This document shows positions 23,501-32,187 of a stretch of DNA of 64,000 nt, piece after piece. Below the pieces are notes generated by a model. That model searched no databases. It had not been told where the DNA came from and saw only the letters and a list, made by a program, of their open reading frames with translations. The stretch spans positions 1 through 64,000 of the forward strand of contig NZ_CBDRBL010000020.1 in the NCBI RefSeq assembly GCF_965342175.1, read 5' to 3'. The stretch is from Actinacidiphila sp965342175. GTDB taxonomy: Bacteria; Actinomycetota; Actinomycetes; Streptomycetales; Streptomycetaceae. A program made the position numbers and the translations under genes. The number at the start of each line of letters is the position of its first letter. Position 1 is the first letter of the stretch.

Positions 23501-25299
23501 GTGATGTCCTCGATCCGCCAGGAGGTCGTGCCCAGGGTGAAGACGTCGCCCACCCGTGACTCGTAGACCATCTCCTCGTCCAGTTCGCCGACTCGGCCGC
23601 CGCCCTTCTTCGGGTCGGCGCCGGCCAGGAACACCCCGAACAGCCCGCGGTCGGGGATGGTGCCGCCCGAGGTCACCGCCAGACGCTGCGCGCCCGGCCG
23701 GCCCGTCACGGTGTTCGCCACCCGGTCCCACACCACGCGCGGGCGCAGCTCCGCGAAGGCGTCGGAGGGGTAGCGCCCGGCCAGCATGTCGAGCACCGCG
23801 GTGTACGCCGAGTGCGGAAGCGCCGCGAAGGGCGCCGCTCGGCGCACCACCGCCAGCAGTTCGTCGACGTCCCAGGTGTCCAGCGCCGTCATCGCGACGA
23901 GTTGCTGCGCCAGCACGTCCAGGGGATTGGCCGGGACGCGCAGCGCCTCGATCGCCCCCTCCCGCATCCGCTCGGTGACGACCGCCGACTGCACCAGGTC
24001 GCCGCGGTACTTGGGGAAGACCACTCCCGTCGAGACGGCGCCCACCTGGTGTCCGGCCCGGCCCACGCGCTGCAGTCCGGACGCCACCGAGGGCGGGGAC
24101 TCCACCTGCACGACCAGGTCGACCGCGCCCATGTCGATGCCCAGCTCCAGGCTGGACGTGGCGACGACGGCCGGCAGCCGGCCGGCCTTGAGATCCTCCT
24201 CCACCAGGGCGCGCTGCTCCTTGGAGACCGATCCGTGGTGGGCCCTGGCCAGCAGTGGGGGTGCCCCCTGCGCCGCCCCGGACTGCGCCATGATCTGCGC
24301 GGGCGGCGCTCCCTCAGGCAGGGGTGCGCCCATGGCCCGCTCGTACGCGATCTCGTTGAGCCGGTTGCACAACCGCTCGGCCAGACGGCGGGAGTTGGCG
24401 AAGACGATGGTCGAGCGGTGGTCCTGCACCAGGTCGGCGATGCGCTCCTCGACGTGCGGCCAGATCGACGGCCTCGGGTCGTCGCCCTCGGTGGCCGGAG
24501 AGCCGCCGAGCTCGCCCAGATCCTCGACGGGGACGACCACCGACAGGTGGAACTCCTTCTGCGACGGGGGCTGGACGACCGTCACCTTGCGCCGCGGCGA
24601 CAGGAAGCGCGCCACCTCGTCCACCGGGCGGACCGTCGCCGACAGCCCGATGCGCCGCGCGGGGCGCTCCAGCAACTCGTCCAGCCGCTCCAGCGACAGC
24701 GCCAGGTGCGCGCCGCGCTTGGTGCCCGCCACGGCGTGCACCTCGTCCAGGATCACGGTCTCGACGCCGCGCAGCGACTCCCTGGCCGAGGAGGTGAGCA
24801 TCAGGAACAGCGACTCGGGGGTCGTGATCAGGATGTCCGGTGGCCGGGTCGCGAGCGCGCGCCGCTCGGCGGCCGGGGTGTCGCCCGAGCGGATCCCCAC
24901 CCGCACCTGCGGCTCCGGCAGCCCCAGCCGCACGGACTCGTGCCGCAGACCGGTCAGCGGGCTGCGCAGATTGCGCTCCACGTCGACGGCGAGTGCCTTC
25001 AGCGGCGACACGTACAGCACGCGGCAACGACGCTTTGCCTCGGCCGGCGGCGGCGTCGACGCCAGCCGGTCCAGGGCCGCCAGGAACGCCGCGAGCGTCT
25101 TGCCGGAGCCGGTGGGGGCGACCACGAGCACGTCCGAACCGCCGGCGATCGCCCGCCACGCTCCCGCCTGGGCGGCCGTGGGCGCGCTGAAGGCCCCCGT
25201 GAACCACGCGCGGGTGGCGGGGGCGAACGCGTCGAGGGCCCCCGCGGGATCCGGCTCCTGCGGGGTGCGCCCAGTGCTCCGTGGCGACATGTCATCCAT
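20581..25299 (-). CDS. lhr: Lhr-type ATP-dependent DNA helicase
   Basis: A 1572-residue superfamily 2 helicase of the long Lhr type. Walker A APTGSGKT is at residues 61-68 and the DEAD-box variant DEVH at 185-188. Helicase motifs VLYVSPLKAL, GLSAT, TSSLELGIDMG and QRVGRAGH follow. Then come the DEAD-associated/winged-helix Lhr core (to about residue 900) and a large C-terminal region as in E. coli and mycobacterial Lhr. Mycobacterial Lhr is a DNA-damage-inducible 3'-5' translocase. The nearby nei suggests a role with base-excision repair. ATG 25299 or ATG 25290 can start the protein; upstream GAGGCAGGA fits both. Confidence 0.95.
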   Translation of the reverse strand: MDDMSPRSTGRTPQEPDPAGALDAFAPATRAWFTGAFSAPTAAQAGAWRAIAGGSDVLVVAPTGSGKTLAAFLAALDRLASTPPPAEAKRRCRVLYVSPLKALAVDVERNLRSPLTGLRHESVRLGLPEPQVRVGIRSGDTPAAERRALATRPPDILITTPESLFLMLTSSARESLRGVETVILDEVHAVAGTKRGAHLALSLERLDELLERPARRIGLSATVRPVDEVARFLSPRRKVTVVQPPSQKEFHLSVVVPVEDLGELGGSPATEGDDPRPSIWPHVEERIADLVQDHRSTIVFANSRRLAERLCNRLNEIAYERAMGAPLPEGAPPAQIMAQSGAAQGAPPLLARAHHGSVSKEQRALVEEDLKAGRLPAVVATSSLELGIDMGAVDLVVQVESPPSVASGLQRVGRAGHQVGAVSTGVVFPKYRGDLVQSAVVTERMREGAIEALRVPANPLDVLAQQLVAMTALDTWDVDELLAVVRRAAPFAALPHSAYTAVLDMLAGRYPSDAFAELRPRVVWDRVANTVTGRPGAQRLAVTSGGTIPDRGLFGVFLAGADPKKGGGRVGELDEEMVYESRVGDVFTLGTTSWRIEDITRDRVLVSPAPGVPGRLPFWKGDQLGRPLELGRALGAFLREVAALDPRKGRARLAAAGLDPWAVDNVLAYLEEQRKACGHVPDDRTIVVERFRDELGDWRVVVHSPFGAQVHAPWALALGARLGERYGFDAQVMHADDGIVLRLPDADLMGLELLDAEPARQGAEYDADRSPVGAADVVFDKGEVEQLVTDQVGGSALFASRFRECAARALLLPRRDPGRRTPLWQQRQRAAQLLQVASEFGSFPIVLEAVRECLQDVFDVPGLVELMGDIESRKVRLVEVTTPEPSPFAKSLLFGYVAQFLYEGDSPLAERRAAALSLDSRLLSELLGQAELRELLDADVMVELERELQWLTEDRRIKDPEGVADVLRLLGPLDDAELAARGAEPGWAAGLEGARRVIRVRVAGADRWAAVEDAGRLRDALGTALPVGVPEAFTEPVRDPLADLLARYARTHGPFTSAEAAQRFGLGTAVADGTLHRLAASGRIVQGEFRPGGAGHEWCDAGVLRRLRRRSLAALRQELEPVPPTTLAAFLPQWQHVGTHSLRGLDGLVRAVEQLQGAAVPASALEKLVLPARVADYTPAMLDELTSAGEIVWAGAGALQGKDGWVSLYLADSAPLLLPQPQPLELSPVHRAVLDGLSGGYGLFFRQICEQVRAAGHEVSDPELAEVLWELAWSGRLTNDTLAPLRALLGSGRTAGSTAHRAPRAVPRGRYGAFTARTGRPSPRATASRSGPPTTAGRWSLVPAVEPDATHRAHALTHTLLDRHGVVTRGAVAAEGVEGGFSAAYRVLSAFEETGQARRGYVVEGLGAAQFAMDGAVDRLRAISNAREREEARHDKARTVVLAAADPANAYGAALPWPEQPAGVTHRPGRKAGALVVLVDGELTLYVERGGKTLLAWPGPAGAAADGREGGGADEERLQAAADALALAVRDGALGRLTVERTNGESALTSALGRALEAAGFHATPRGLRLRS

Positions 25300-25548
25300 C
25301 CTGCCTCGCCGCACTGACAAAGCGCCCTCGCCTCGGGCCCGTGCCCCTCTCACCGGCCGGGACGGGCGGGGAGGCGACGGCCTGGATTCGGCTCCCGCGA
25401 CGGCCCGGATTCGGCTCCGGTACCGGGGCGCGATCCTTGGCGCCGGCCGTCGCCGTGGCCGCGGAGGTGACCGCAGGACAGCGCAACGTCACCGGGTGAC
25501 GGGTTAATGTGACCCGTCACAACAGGCGCGTACGTGAGGGGTGGGACG

Positions 25549-26769
25549 ATGGCGGCCGACACCCTGCCGCTCCTGTCCGACGCGGCCCGCGCCCTCGCCG
25601 CGCGCTGCGAGCGCAAGGTGAACGAGATCGCCCGCTCCATGACGACGGGCGCCCCCTCCACCGATCTCAGCGGTCACGCCGAGCCGCCCGCCGGCGCCGA
25701 GGACGGGGAGATCGCCGCCACCGCGCGCGACTGCCTGCGGCTCTTTCTGGGCCGGGGCGCCGAGGGCGGCCCCACCGAGCGGCCGGAGCCCGCCGGCGTC
25801 GACCGTTTCAGGGAATGCGCCGCGCGGTATGCCGAGGAAGGGGCGCCCCCGCACCTCGTGCTGCGGAGCCGTCTGCGCGGCACCGCCGTGCTCTGGCGGG
25901 CGCTGCGCGCGGTGGCCCGCCCCGGGGAGGAGGCCGCGCTCGCCGAACTCGCCGACGTCCTCATCCATGTCCAGGAGGGCATCGTCGGCGCCGTCTGCGA
26001 GACGTATCCGGACGAGCGGAGCACCCGTGCCAGCGAGCGCCGTGAGGAACGCCGCGCCCTGGTGCGGGCGCTGCTGGACGGCTTCCTGCCCCCGGAACGC
26101 TTCCCCGCCGGGCTGTTGGGCCTGACCGGCGGCGCCCTTGTGCTGGCCCTCCACTTCCCGGCCGAGGGCTCCGACGCACGCCCCCCGGCCGCCGCGTACC
26201 GCAGGCCCCGCCGCGTCCAGGCCGCGCTGGACCGCGCATTCGGCATCGAGGTCCCGGCTCTGCTCGACGAATGCGGCGGCCACGCCGTCGTGCCCGCCCG
26301 CCTGGCCCCGTCCGCTGACGACGCGCTGCTCGCCGCGCTGCGCCGCGCCTGCTCCCCGGACATACGGCTGGCCGCCGTCCGGGCGGCCGGCCCCGAAGAG
26401 ATCCCGGGCGCTGCCCGCACGGCCTCGGAAGTGCTGCGGGTGGCCCGCGCGGGCGGGCTGCCGCCGGGGCTTCACCGGCTCGACGACGTACTGCTCGAGT
26501 ACCACCTGTCGCGGCGTGACGAGAGCAGCGGACGCATAGCCGCCCTGCTCGACCCGATCGCGCACCGCGAGGATCTGGTCGAGACGCTGCGGACCTACCT
26601 CGGCTGCCGCCAGGAACGGCGCAGCACGGCCCGGCAGTTGGGACTGCACCCCAATACCGTCGACAACCGGCTCGCACGGATCGGCGAGCTCACCGGGCTC
26701 GACCTCGCCGCGCCGCACGGTACGACCCTGGCGCTGGCCGCGCTGCTGCTGCGCGACGCCGCCGGTTGA
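25549..26769 (+). CDS. PucR/CdaR-type transcriptional regulator
   Basis: A 406-residue regulator. The C-terminus (about 345-402) is the PucR-type helix-turn-helix, read in LVETLRTYLGCRQERRSTARQLGLHPNTVDNRLARI. The N-terminal half is helical and resembles the sensor part of similar Streptomyces regulators (RsbRD-N-like). The middle (about 200-300) resembles a degenerate GGDEF-like segment as in CdaR proteins. No target is evident. ATG 25549 is preceded by GAGGGGTGGGA. The gene is divergent from lhr and converges with the next gene, six bases away. Confidence 0.8.
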   Translation: MAADTLPLLSDAARALAARCERKVNEIARSMTTGAPSTDLSGHAEPPAGAEDGEIAATARDCLRLFLGRGAEGGPTERPEPAGVDRFRECAARYAEEGAPPHLVLRSRLRGTAVLWRALRAVARPGEEAALAELADVLIHVQEGIVGAVCETYPDERSTRASERREERRALVRALLDGFLPPERFPAGLLGLTGGALVLALHFPAEGSDARPPAAAYRRPRRVQAALDRAFGIEVPALLDECGGHAVVPARLAPSADDALLAALRRACSPDIRLAAVRAAGPEEIPGAARTASEVLRVARAGGLPPGLHRLDDVLLEYHLSRRDESSGRIAALLDPIAHREDLVETLRTYLGCRQERRSTARQLGLHPNTVDNRLARIGELTGLDLAAPHGTTLALAALLLRDAAG

Positions 26770-26775
26770 GCGGGT

Positions 26776-27678
26776 TCAGGCGAGACGCCCGTACGCCCGC
26801 AGGGTGAGCAGCGCGTCGAGGGTGGCCAGGGGCCGCCACTCCAGGGACGACGCGGGTGTCCATCCGGGCCGGCGCGCGGGCCAGCCGCCGTCCTCGTGCT
26901 GGCATGCCGCCAGGTGGTCGAGAGCGCGGTCCATCTCGGCGTCCGTGAACCATTCCCGCGCCAGGGACTGGGGAGTACGGGCGTAGTCGTACGCGCAGCG
27001 CGGCGAGCCGCCGGGGGAGCCCGTTCGTGACGCGCGCTCCGTGGGCCGGCCGGGGTCCAGCGCGACGAGCCGCTGCTCGCGCACGATCCGTCCCAGCCGC
27101 GCCGCCGCGTCATGGGCCCGCGCGTGGTCGGGCGCGTGGTCCAGGAAGGCCATCGCGGCCACGGCCTCGCCGGGGTGGGTCTTGTCGAGGGTCTCGACCG
27201 TCGCCCAGCAGAAGTCCGTCGCGCGGAACAGCCAGGCGTGCCACACCTGGTTGCGGTGCAGGGTGCCCACCACGGGCCCGGTCGCCAGCAGGTCGCCCGG
27301 AGGACTCTCGACCGGAGTCAGCCACGGGGCGGCCGGGAAACCGCGCAGGGAGGGGTGGAGGGCGGGCAGCGCGCCCTCCGGGGTCGATGCGGCCGTCACA
27401 TAGCGGCAGATCTGTTCCGCGCGCCGGCCACCGCACCTGCCGATCTCGTCGAGCACGCGCAGTGCGTGGACCACGTGCCGCGGTTGGCTGGCCGTGCCGC
27501 GCAGGTCGGGGTCGAGGGCGTGGCCGTAGCCCTCGTCGGCGTTGCGGTAGGCGGACAACGCGGTCTCCACCGCGTCCGCCGGGCCGTTCCGGAAGTGGTA
27601 CGCGAACCTGTGCTGCTCGAGAACCCGTGCGGTCAACCACACGAAGTGCTCGGCGCGATCTAGCGGGTTGGCTGGCAT
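26776..27678 (-). CDS. Hypothetical protein, prenyltransferase-like alpha/alpha toroid
   Basis: A 300-residue protein of unknown function. Repeated helical motifs such as YRNADEGYGHALDPDLRG and ACQHEDGGWPARRPGW resemble the QW-type repeats of terpene cyclase and prenyltransferase toroids, but the catalytic DxDD or zinc ligands are not seen. It is probably a non-catalytic toroid or a carbohydrate-related protein. TACTGT six bases before ATG 27678 and the absence of an RBS suggest a leaderless transcript. Confidence 0.7.
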   Translation of the reverse strand: MPANPLDRAEHFVWLTARVLEQHRFAYHFRNGPADAVETALSAYRNADEGYGHALDPDLRGTASQPRHVVHALRVLDEIGRCGGRRAEQICRYVTAASTPEGALPALHPSLRGFPAAPWLTPVESPPGDLLATGPVVGTLHRNQVWHAWLFRATDFCWATVETLDKTHPGEAVAAMAFLDHAPDHARAHDAAARLGRIVREQRLVALDPGRPTERASRTGSPGGSPRCAYDYARTPQSLAREWFTDAEMDRALDHLAACQHEDGGWPARRPGWTPASSLEWRPLATLDALLTLRAYGRLA

Positions 27679-27684
27679 GTGCGC

Positions 27685-27690
27685 ACAGTA
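27685..27690 (-). promoter_or_regulatory. -10 box of leaderless transcript
   Basis: On the minus strand TACTGT lies six bases before the ATG at 27678, and no RBS is present. This is the same spacing as at rimO, miaB and dapF. Confidence 0.5.
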
Positions 27691-27867
27691 GGCCTCCGTG
27701 AGCGGCCCGCACGCGCAGGTGCGCAGGGAGCACCCGGGTGTGCGACCGCGCGCCCCCGGTACGGGTCACGGGCCGCCTGCGCCGTTGACGACCCCGCCGC
27801 TCCCCCAACGCAGCACGCGGCGCCGCTGGCGGCTGCGCGCCGTGCGGGGCCCTGGTCGTACCGGCGA

Positions 27868-27883
27868 GGCCCCGTGCGGGGCC
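27868..27883 (-). terminator. Possible terminator after the two-component operon
   Basis: GGCCCC and GGGGCC form a 6-bp hairpin with loop GTGC, about 62 bases beyond the sensor kinase stop on the minus strand. It is short and the surrounding sequence is itself GC-rich, so support is modest. Confidence 0.35.
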
Positions 27884-27945
27884 CGGGCGCCGTGTCGGGG
27901 CACGGCCGGCGGCGCTCGTTCGGGCCAGGCGGCGGTGGCGCCGCT

Positions 27946-29046
27946 TCAGGCGCCCGCGGCGGGCAGCTCCAGCCTCAGCTCGTAGCCGCCGTCGGCTGTC
28001 GGGCCCGAGGTGACGGTGCCGCCGAGCAGCGCCGCGCGCTGCCGCAGGCCGACCAGGCCGTAGTGGGCGCTGGGCAGCGGGAGCGCCGGCCGGGTGGGCG
28101 CGGTGTTGGTGACGGTGACCCGGACGGTGCCGCCCTGGTGGTTGATCCGGACCCGCGCCGAGGCCCCGGGCGCGTGCTTGCGCACGTTGGTCAGCGCCTC
28201 CTGCACGGTGCGGTAGACCGCGCGCTGCACTGTCGGCGGCAGCCCGCCCGGCAGGTCCGGCTGGAGGTCGGCCTCGATCCCGCTGCCGCTCACCAGCCGT
28301 TCCAGGTCGGCCAGCGAGGGCTGCGGGGTGAGCTCCGTGGGTCGGCCGCCGGCGGCGCGCAGCACGCTGACCATGTGCCGGAGCTCGTCCAGGGTCTGCA
28401 CGCTCAGCCGCCGGATCGTCGCCGCGGCCTCCTTGACCTCGGCGTCCCGCGTGCCGACCTGGAGCGCACCGGCCCGTACGGCGATCAGGCTGACCTGGTG
28501 GGAGACCACGTCGTGCATCTCCCGGGCGAGCTGCGCGCGTTCCTTGGCGAGGACCGTCTGCGCGGTGAGCAGCCGCTCGTGGTCGCGGGCCTCCGAGATC
28601 TCGGCGAGCCGCAGCGACAGGTCTCGCCGGGCCTGGACCAGCTGGCCGAGGAAGACCGGGGCCGCGGCCGTCGCCGCCGTGTAAGTCAAGGTGATCAGCG
28701 TCGACGGCTCCAGCAGGTCGACCTTCGGCGCGGGCCACGGCACCATGTCCGCGATGGTGAAGCACAGCGCGCACACCGCCAGCAGCCACCGGCGGCGGGT
28801 GAGCGAGGCGAGGGTGTAGAGCGCGGCCAGCGTGGCGAAGGCCGCGTCCGAGACCAGCACGGCGGGCACCGTCAGGACGAAGGTGACCAGCGGCACGCGG
28901 CGGCGCAGCATCAGGGCGACGGCGCCGCCGAGGGCGCAGCCGAAGCGCACCGACTCCTCGGGGTCGACGTTGGCCCAGATGTCGAACAGCGAGACCGCGA
29001 CGACGGCGAGGTCCATCGCCACGGGCGACGGACGCCGGAATCTCAT
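27946..29046 (-). CDS. NarL-type sensor histidine kinase
   Basis: A 366-residue membrane kinase. Four or five hydrophobic segments fill residues 10-150. A coiled coil is followed by the HisKA_3 dimerisation domain with REMHDVVSHQVSLIAVRAG, whose His accepts the phosphate. A HATPase domain (TVQEALTNVRKHAPG, GLVGLRQRAALLGG) ends the protein. It lacks a large extracellular domain, so the signal is probably sensed in the membrane. The ATG at 29046 overlaps the stop of the upstream response regulator gene (ATGA), so the pair is translated together. The signal is unknown. Confidence 0.92.
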   Translation of the reverse strand: MRFRRPSPVAMDLAVVAVSLFDIWANVDPEESVRFGCALGGAVALMLRRRVPLVTFVLTVPAVLVSDAAFATLAALYTLASLTRRRWLLAVCALCFTIADMVPWPAPKVDLLEPSTLITLTYTAATAAAPVFLGQLVQARRDLSLRLAEISEARDHERLLTAQTVLAKERAQLAREMHDVVSHQVSLIAVRAGALQVGTRDAEVKEAAATIRRLSVQTLDELRHMVSVLRAAGGRPTELTPQPSLADLERLVSGSGIEADLQPDLPGGLPPTVQRAVYRTVQEALTNVRKHAPGASARVRINHQGGTVRVTVTNTAPTRPALPLPSAHYGLVGLRQRAALLGGTVTSGPTADGGYELRLELPAAGA

Positions 29047-29708
29047 GCGCCCTCACCGTCCTGCGGCCGTCTGAGCAGCCCCGCGCGCTCGGCGAGCAGC
29101 GCCGCCTGCACCCGGCTGCCCACCTGCAGTTTGGTCAGGATGGCGCTCACATGGTCCTTGACCGTGCCCGTTCCCAGGTGCATCCGCCCGGCGATGTCCG
29201 CGTTCGACAGCCCCTCGGCGACCAGGAGCAGGACGGCGCGCTCGCGCTCGGTCAATCGGGCCACGCCGCGGGCGGCCGATTCCTGCGGGCCCGCGCCCAG
29301 GTACCCGTCCACGACCGTCCGGGTGACCTTGGACGACAGTACGGCGCCGCCGCCCGCCAGGCTGCGCACCAGGAACGGCAGTTCCTCGGGGTCCGTGTCC
29401 TTCAGCAGGAAGCCGGCAGCGCCGGAACGCAGCGCCGTGGCCACGTACTCGTCCATGTCGAAGGTCGTCAGCATCGCCACCACCGGAGGACGCGGCAGCC
29501 GCCGGAGCCCGGCCAGCACGGTCAGCCCGTCCACGTCGGGCATCCGGATGTCCAGCAGGACGACGTCGGGCTGGGTCTCCTGCGCGGTGCGGATCGCCTG
29601 CCCGCCGGGCACAGTGGCCACGACCTCGATGTCGTCCGCCGCATCCAGGATGCGCTGGAAGCCCGTACGGATCAGCGCCTCGTCGTCGACCACCAGTACC
29701 CGGATCAC
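29043..29708 (-). CDS. LuxR/NarL-family response regulator
   Basis: A 221-residue regulator paired with the kinase downstream. The receiver domain has DDE at residues 8-10, phosphorylation site D53 in LLDIRMPDVDG, and K in LLKDTDPEE. A LuxR helix-turn-helix ends the protein (LTERERAVLLLVAEGLSNADIAGRMHLGTGTVKDH). GTG 29708 has GGAG five bases upstream; an earlier in-frame GTG at 29726 lacks one. It is first in a two-gene operon. Confidence 0.92.
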   Translation of the reverse strand: MIRVLVVDDEALIRTGFQRILDAADDIEVVATVPGGQAIRTAQETQPDVVLLDIRMPDVDGLTVLAGLRRLPRPPVVAMLTTFDMDEYVATALRSGAAGFLLKDTDPEELPFLVRSLAGGGAVLSSKVTRTVVDGYLGAGPQESAARGVARLTERERAVLLLVAEGLSNADIAGRMHLGTGTVKDHVSAILTKLQVGSRVQAALLAERAGLLRRPQDGEGA

Positions 29709-30144
29709 GCGTGCTCCACTCGCCACCGGACCCCTGCCCGATTCCTACCATGCCTCGGGCCGTCCGGCGCGCGGAGCAGGGCGTCCGGCCGGGGCGGGGA
29801 GGGCGCCGCGAGCGGAAGGCGGTCGCGGGCGACCGGGACGGGACCCGGGCGGTTCGCATGCGCACGGTGACCGCTCCGGCCGTCGCGACCCCGGCGGTCG
29901 GCGCCCCGGCGCCGGGCGTTCACGACCGCAAGGAGACGACGTGGAGGTCTACCGCCGTCCCACCGTCCGCGGCCGCCAGGCCGTGGGACGCTGCCGGCCG
30001 CCTGGGCGACGTCCGTGCCCGCGCCCACCTCCGGTTCCGCAGGAGCCCCGCCCGCGGCCGGTACGGCGGCCTCCCGGGCAACGGGGCGCTGTCGGCGGTC
30101 GGCTGGCCGACACCGGTCGGGCAAGGGCCCATCCGCCCGGTCCC
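29709..30144. other. Gene-free stretch upstream of the response regulator
   Basis: About 435 bases with no convincing gene. A GTG at 29941 is preceded by AAGGAG and could begin VEVYRRPTVRGRQAVG, but that frame then turns into Pro/Arg-rich shadow coding that runs open far into the next gene's antisense. The region must contain the promoter of the minus-strand two-component operon. Confidence 0.4.
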
Positions 30145-31353
30145 TCAGGAGGTGAGCAGCCGATCGCCGGACGTGGCCGGGGAGGCCGGGCGGTACCCGT
30201 CGCCGTACTGCACCGCGATCATGGCGATGTCGTCCTCGAGCGTGATGTCGCCGCCCACGTGCGCGGAAAGTCCGTCGAACACGTGCTGGATCAGCTCCTC
30301 CGGCTGGGAACCGGGCCAGGCGGCCACGGTCGCGGCCAGGTCGTAGAACTGACCCTCGCCGTTGCGGGCCTCGAGGGCGCCGTCGGTGTAGAGCAGCAGC
30401 GTCGGCCCGCTGCCGAAGGGGAAGGTGTCGACGACGTAGTCCTCGGCGTTCAGGCTGCCCAGGCCGAGTGGGGGAGAGGGCTCGGCCGGGGAGAGCAGCC
30501 GGGTGCGGGACCGGTGCGCCATGTAGGGCGGGGGGTGCCCGCAGCTGACCATGTGGATCTCGGCGCAGTCGTCGGGAACCTCCAGGACCAGTGCGGTGAT
30601 GAACCGCTCCAAGGCGTTGGCGTCGGTCCGGCCGCTCTCCTCGAAATGGCCGCGCACCGTGTGCTCCAGGTCGGCCACCAGTTCCGGGAGCGAGTCGATC
30701 CTGCGGGCGGCCCCCCGGAACGCCCCGAGCAGGGCCTCCGCGTCCTCGACCGCGGTCAGCCCCTTGCCCCTGACGTCCCCGATGAGGAAGCGCACCCCAG
30801 TCGCGCTCCGGGCCACGGCGTACAGGTCCCCGCCGATCTGTGCGTAGGGATGGGAGGCGTGGTACGCCGCCCGCACGAGCAGCGGCCCGATGCGCGGAGG
30901 CAGCGGGCGCAGCAGGACGCGCTGGATGGTGTCGGACACGATCCGTACCTCCATCAGCTCCCGGACGCTGCGGTCACGGATGTTGCGGGAGGCGATGACG
31001 AACGCCGAGACGAGGAGGATCTCCAACTGGTGCACGGCGGGGATGGTCGTGCCCAGCAGGTTGTCGTGGACGTCCAGCACAAAGGCGGCGACGCACGACA
31101 GGGCGGCGCTCAGGGCCGTCGTCCAGGCCCCCGCCAGCACGGCCGTGGTGGCGGGGACCACCACCATCAGCGAGGCCAGGTGCTCGGTGGGCGGCAGGAT
31201 GAAGCCGGCGGCGACGATGGAGCCGATCATGAACAGGGCCAGACCCAGCGGCCCGTGGCCCTGGGTCAACAACGTCACCCATGAGGTGCCGGTCCGCGCG
31301 CCGGGCGGGGCCGCCCGGCGCCGGGGCAGCCGCCGTAGGATGCCGCCCTTCAT
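30145..31353 (-). CDS. Membrane-bound SpoIIE/PP2C-type phosphatase
   Basis: A 402-residue protein with three hydrophobic segments in residues 35-115 and a cytoplasmic PP2C/SpoIIE phosphatase domain (about 165-390). Metal-binding motifs are present: AQIGGDLYAVA, GDVRGKGLTAVEDAEALLG, CGHPPPY, TDGALEARN and DDIAMIAVQY. Such proteins usually dephosphorylate an anti-sigma-factor antagonist. Start ATG 31353 has GGAG at good spacing; a longer reading frame upstream lacks an RBS. It is a second SpoIIE-type phosphatase in this window and carries no kinase domain. Confidence 0.9.
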   Translation of the reverse strand: MKGGILRRLPRRRAAPPGARTGTSWVTLLTQGHGPLGLALFMIGSIVAAGFILPPTEHLASLMVVVPATTAVLAGAWTTALSAALSCVAAFVLDVHDNLLGTTIPAVHQLEILLVSAFVIASRNIRDRSVRELMEVRIVSDTIQRVLLRPLPPRIGPLLVRAAYHASHPYAQIGGDLYAVARSATGVRFLIGDVRGKGLTAVEDAEALLGAFRGAARRIDSLPELVADLEHTVRGHFEESGRTDANALERFITALVLEVPDDCAEIHMVSCGHPPPYMAHRSRTRLLSPAEPSPPLGLGSLNAEDYVVDTFPFGSGPTLLLYTDGALEARNGEGQFYDLAATVAAWPGSQPEELIQHVFDGLSAHVGGDITLEDDIAMIAVQYGDGYRPASPATSGDRLLTS

Positions 31354-31482
31354 CGCGGCTCCGGGCCCCCGGCGGGAGCCGAAGCACGGAGGTCGCCCTC
31401 CAGCGCCGGCGGTCGCATAAACCGAATGTACGCCCTGCAACATCACCGGTCATCACGCTGCTCGACAGGGCCGTCGGGAACG

Positions 31483-32064
31483 TCAGCCCGTGAACGCCTC
31501 GACCAGGGTCCAGACGGCCAGGCCCGCCATGCAGACGCCTCCGGCGCGCTGGATGGTCTGCAGGGGGACCTTCTTCGCGATGAAGCGGCCCACCACCAGG
31601 GCGAGGGCGGAAACCGCCATCAGGGCGGCGGCCGATCCGATCGCGGTCGGCAGCCAGCCGTTGGTGGCGGCGAGGTTGGCGGTGGTGATCTGCGTGAGAT
31701 CGCCCCACTCGCCGATGAAGACGGCCGTGAACGCGGTGGAGTACACCGGCCAGAACCCGGACACGGTCCTGCCGGCCTCGTCGTGATCGTCGTCGCCCCC
31801 GCCCCGCAGCAGTACCACGGCGCCGAAGGCGAACAAGGCGGCGGAGACCAGTTTCACCGCCATGCTCGGCAGCAGGCTGATCAGGCTGCCGGCGCCCACC
31901 GCGATGGCCACGTGCACGATGAAGGCGGTCGAGGTCCCGAACCAGACGTACAGCGGGCGCATGCGCGTGCCCATCGCCAGCGAGGCGAACATCGTCTTGT
32001 CCGGGAGTTCGGCGAGGAAGATCAGCCCGAAGGCGGTGACGAGCGCCAGGGGGTCGAAGGTCAT
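31483..32064 (-). CDS. TMEM165/GDT1-family (UPF0016) metal transporter
   Basis: A 193-residue six-helix membrane protein with the two family signatures in the duplicated halves: ELPDKT (about residues 19-24) and EWGDLT (about 116-121). The acidic residues in these motifs bind the transported ion. Family members move Mn2+ or Ca2+ out of the cytoplasm. The leader carries a yybP-ykoY manganese riboswitch, which strongly favours Mn2+ export. A histidine/aspartate-rich loop (GGGDDDHDE) joins the halves. Start ATG 32064 was chosen because the protein begins there at the first helix; the RBS is weak. Confidence 0.9.
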   Translation of the reverse strand: MTFDPLALVTAFGLIFLAELPDKTMFASLAMGTRMRPLYVWFGTSTAFIVHVAIAVGAGSLISLLPSMAVKLVSAALFAFGAVVLLRGGGDDDHDEAGRTVSGFWPVYSTAFTAVFIGEWGDLTQITTANLAATNGWLPTAIGSAAALMAVSALALVVGRFIAKKVPLQTIQRAGGVCMAGLAVWTLVEAFTG

Positions 32065-32150
32065 TCCGGTGCTTTCTGCTGGGGCCGGACCGCAGACTCG
32101 ACGGCACCCAGAGGGCGACGGGAAGCGCCAACGGCCCGGCACGACGGAGT

Positions 32151-32172
32151 GGCCCGCACACTGGTGCGGGCC
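32151..32172 (-). terminator. Expression-platform hairpin of the Mn2+ riboswitch
   Basis: On the minus strand GGCCCGCAC and GTGCGGGCC form a perfect 9-bp stem with a 4-base loop, just after the aptamer. Its 5' arm overlaps the TGGCC half of an alternative GGCCA/TGGCC helix, so the two structures exclude each other. This fits a terminator/antiterminator switch. Confidence 0.65.
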
Positions 32173-32187
32173 AGGTCTTGCCTTGGC

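Noticed and set aside
29941..30144. GTG start with AAGGAG and a plausible first 15 residues (VEVYRRPTVRG...)
   Set aside because: The frame becomes Pro/Arg-rich immediately and stays open deep into antisense of the phosphatase gene; no sensible protein end is found. It may be a decayed gene start, but this cannot be shown.
27679..31284. A 1201-codon plus-strand open frame over the two-component and phosphatase genes
   Set aside because: Composition is typical antisense shadow, and the minus-strand genes carry complete, recognisable domains.
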